Source: Marinilabilia rubra
GTDB taxonomy: Bacteria > Bacteroidota > Bacteroidia > Bacteroidales > Marinilabiliaceae
Direction of reading: 5' to 3'
NCBI RefSeq assembly: GCF_003121985.1
Contig: NZ_QEWP01000004.1
Coordinates: forward strand, 186,001 to 250,000
Length of the DNA stretch: 64,000 nucleotides
Position numbers and translations under genes: made by a program. The notes beneath the pieces were generated by a model. It was not told the origin of the DNA and made no database searches. It worked only from the letters and a program-made list of their open reading frames with translations. This document shows positions 63,747 to 64,000 of this stretch, one piece after another (positions within the stretch are counted from its first letter, which is position 1; each line of letters opens with the position of its first letter).

Positions 63747-64000
63747 TCAAATCTTCATAATATAATCCACCAGGTTATCTCCCTGTTCCAATCCCAGTTT
63801 TTTGCGCAATTTGTATCGGTTATTCTCAACGGCACGCGGGGTAATATTCATCAGTGAGGCAATCTCTTTCGACGACATATTCATGCGTAAATAGGCAGCA
63901 AGGCGCATTTCTCTCGCTGATAAATCTTTGTGCTGATCCGTCAGGCGTTTTAAAAACTCTTCATGAACCTGCTCCAGGTGAGTTTCAAATATTTCCCAGT
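63747..64000 (-). CDS. LuxR-type transcriptional regulator, C-terminal end only
   Basis: 84 C-terminal residues are in the window. A coiled-coil-like helix (HLEQVHEEFLKRLTDQHKD) leads into a LuxR/GerE helix-turn-helix: LSAREMRLAAYLRMNMSSKE, then IASLMNITPRAVENNRYKLR, ending DNLVDYIMKI. In Bacteroidota this exact HTH style, with RAVENNRYKLRKKL, ends large membrane sensors with Reg_prop/Y_Y_Y domains or TPR sensors. The N-terminal part lies beyond the right edge, so the sensor type is unknown. Confidence 0.85.
   Translation of the reverse strand, partial: WEIFETHLEQVHEEFLKRLTDQHKDLSAREMRLAAYLRMNMSSKEIASLMNITPRAVENNRYKLRKKLGLEQGDNLVDYIMKI

Overview
The window reads as chromosome of a Bacteroidota bacterium, most likely a marine polysaccharide degrader of the Marinilabiliales/Bacteroidales type. 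This rests on a SusC/SusD polysaccharide utilisation locus (PUL), a type IX secretion sorting domain, promoter words of the TAnnTTTG class, Bacteroidota-only small families (DUF4295, a DUF6913-like protein, DUF3078) and Bacteroidota-type RelA and LpoB/COG3014 genes. No rRNA or tRNA gene, CRISPR array, prophage or complete insertion sequence was seen. The taxonomic guess comes from gene content, not from a search.

Layout. 1-2.9 kb: nucleotide-sugar genes for surface polysaccharide (epimerase, gmd, partial fcl). 3.0-5.3 kb: rny and zapA with a structured RNA between them that looks like a 6S RNA. 5.6-10.1 kb: a TonB-dependent receptor, the rpmB-rpmG-DUF4295 operon and cinA. 10.2-10.75 kb: a composite inverted-repeat element. 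11.1-19.1 kb: biotin carrier plus carboxyltransferase, rhomboid protease, threonine aldolase, a DUF2007-tandem-USP fusion, and a RelA-type ppGpp synthetase. 19.2-25.7 kb: envelope genes (AsmA, membrane DsbA-like protein, Cys-rich lipoprotein, TlpA-like protein, YtxH, holin-like protein). 25.8-28 kb: a small accessory patch with a pseudogene and two SDR genes. 28-32.7 kb: ligA, a DUF6913-like gene, lpoB and a COG3014 lipoprotein gene.

33-55.8 kb: a complete beta-1,3-glucan (laminarin-type) PUL, all on the minus strand from SusC down to the last GH16: SusC, SusD, a PKD surface glycan-binding protein, three GH16, GH17, GH3, a mutarotase-like protein, a 1150-residue GH149-type phosphorylase and two GPH-type sugar symporters. 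A plus-strand type IX-secreted carbohydrate-binding-like protein converges on its end. The logic is: surface binding and endo-cleavage, SusCD import, periplasmic trimming, symport of oligosaccharides across the inner membrane, then cytoplasmic phosphorolysis to glucose-1-phosphate. One symporter carries an Ig-like domain inserted in a periplasmic loop. No regulator lies beside the PUL.

56.3-64 kb: DUF389 and MscS membrane proteins, DUF3078, the agmatine-to-putrescine pair aguA and aguB, sfsA, a Cys-cluster protein, and the C-terminal end of a LuxR-type regulator.

The least explained material is non-coding: a 180-bp palindromic repeat present twice with compensatory base changes in its stem; a 233-bp element with terminal inverted repeats and a 6-bp target duplication; a 165-bp palindromic unit in tandem; a composite inverted-repeat element in front of the biotin carrier gene; and an intrinsic-terminator-like hairpin ending about 12 nt before the aguA start codon.
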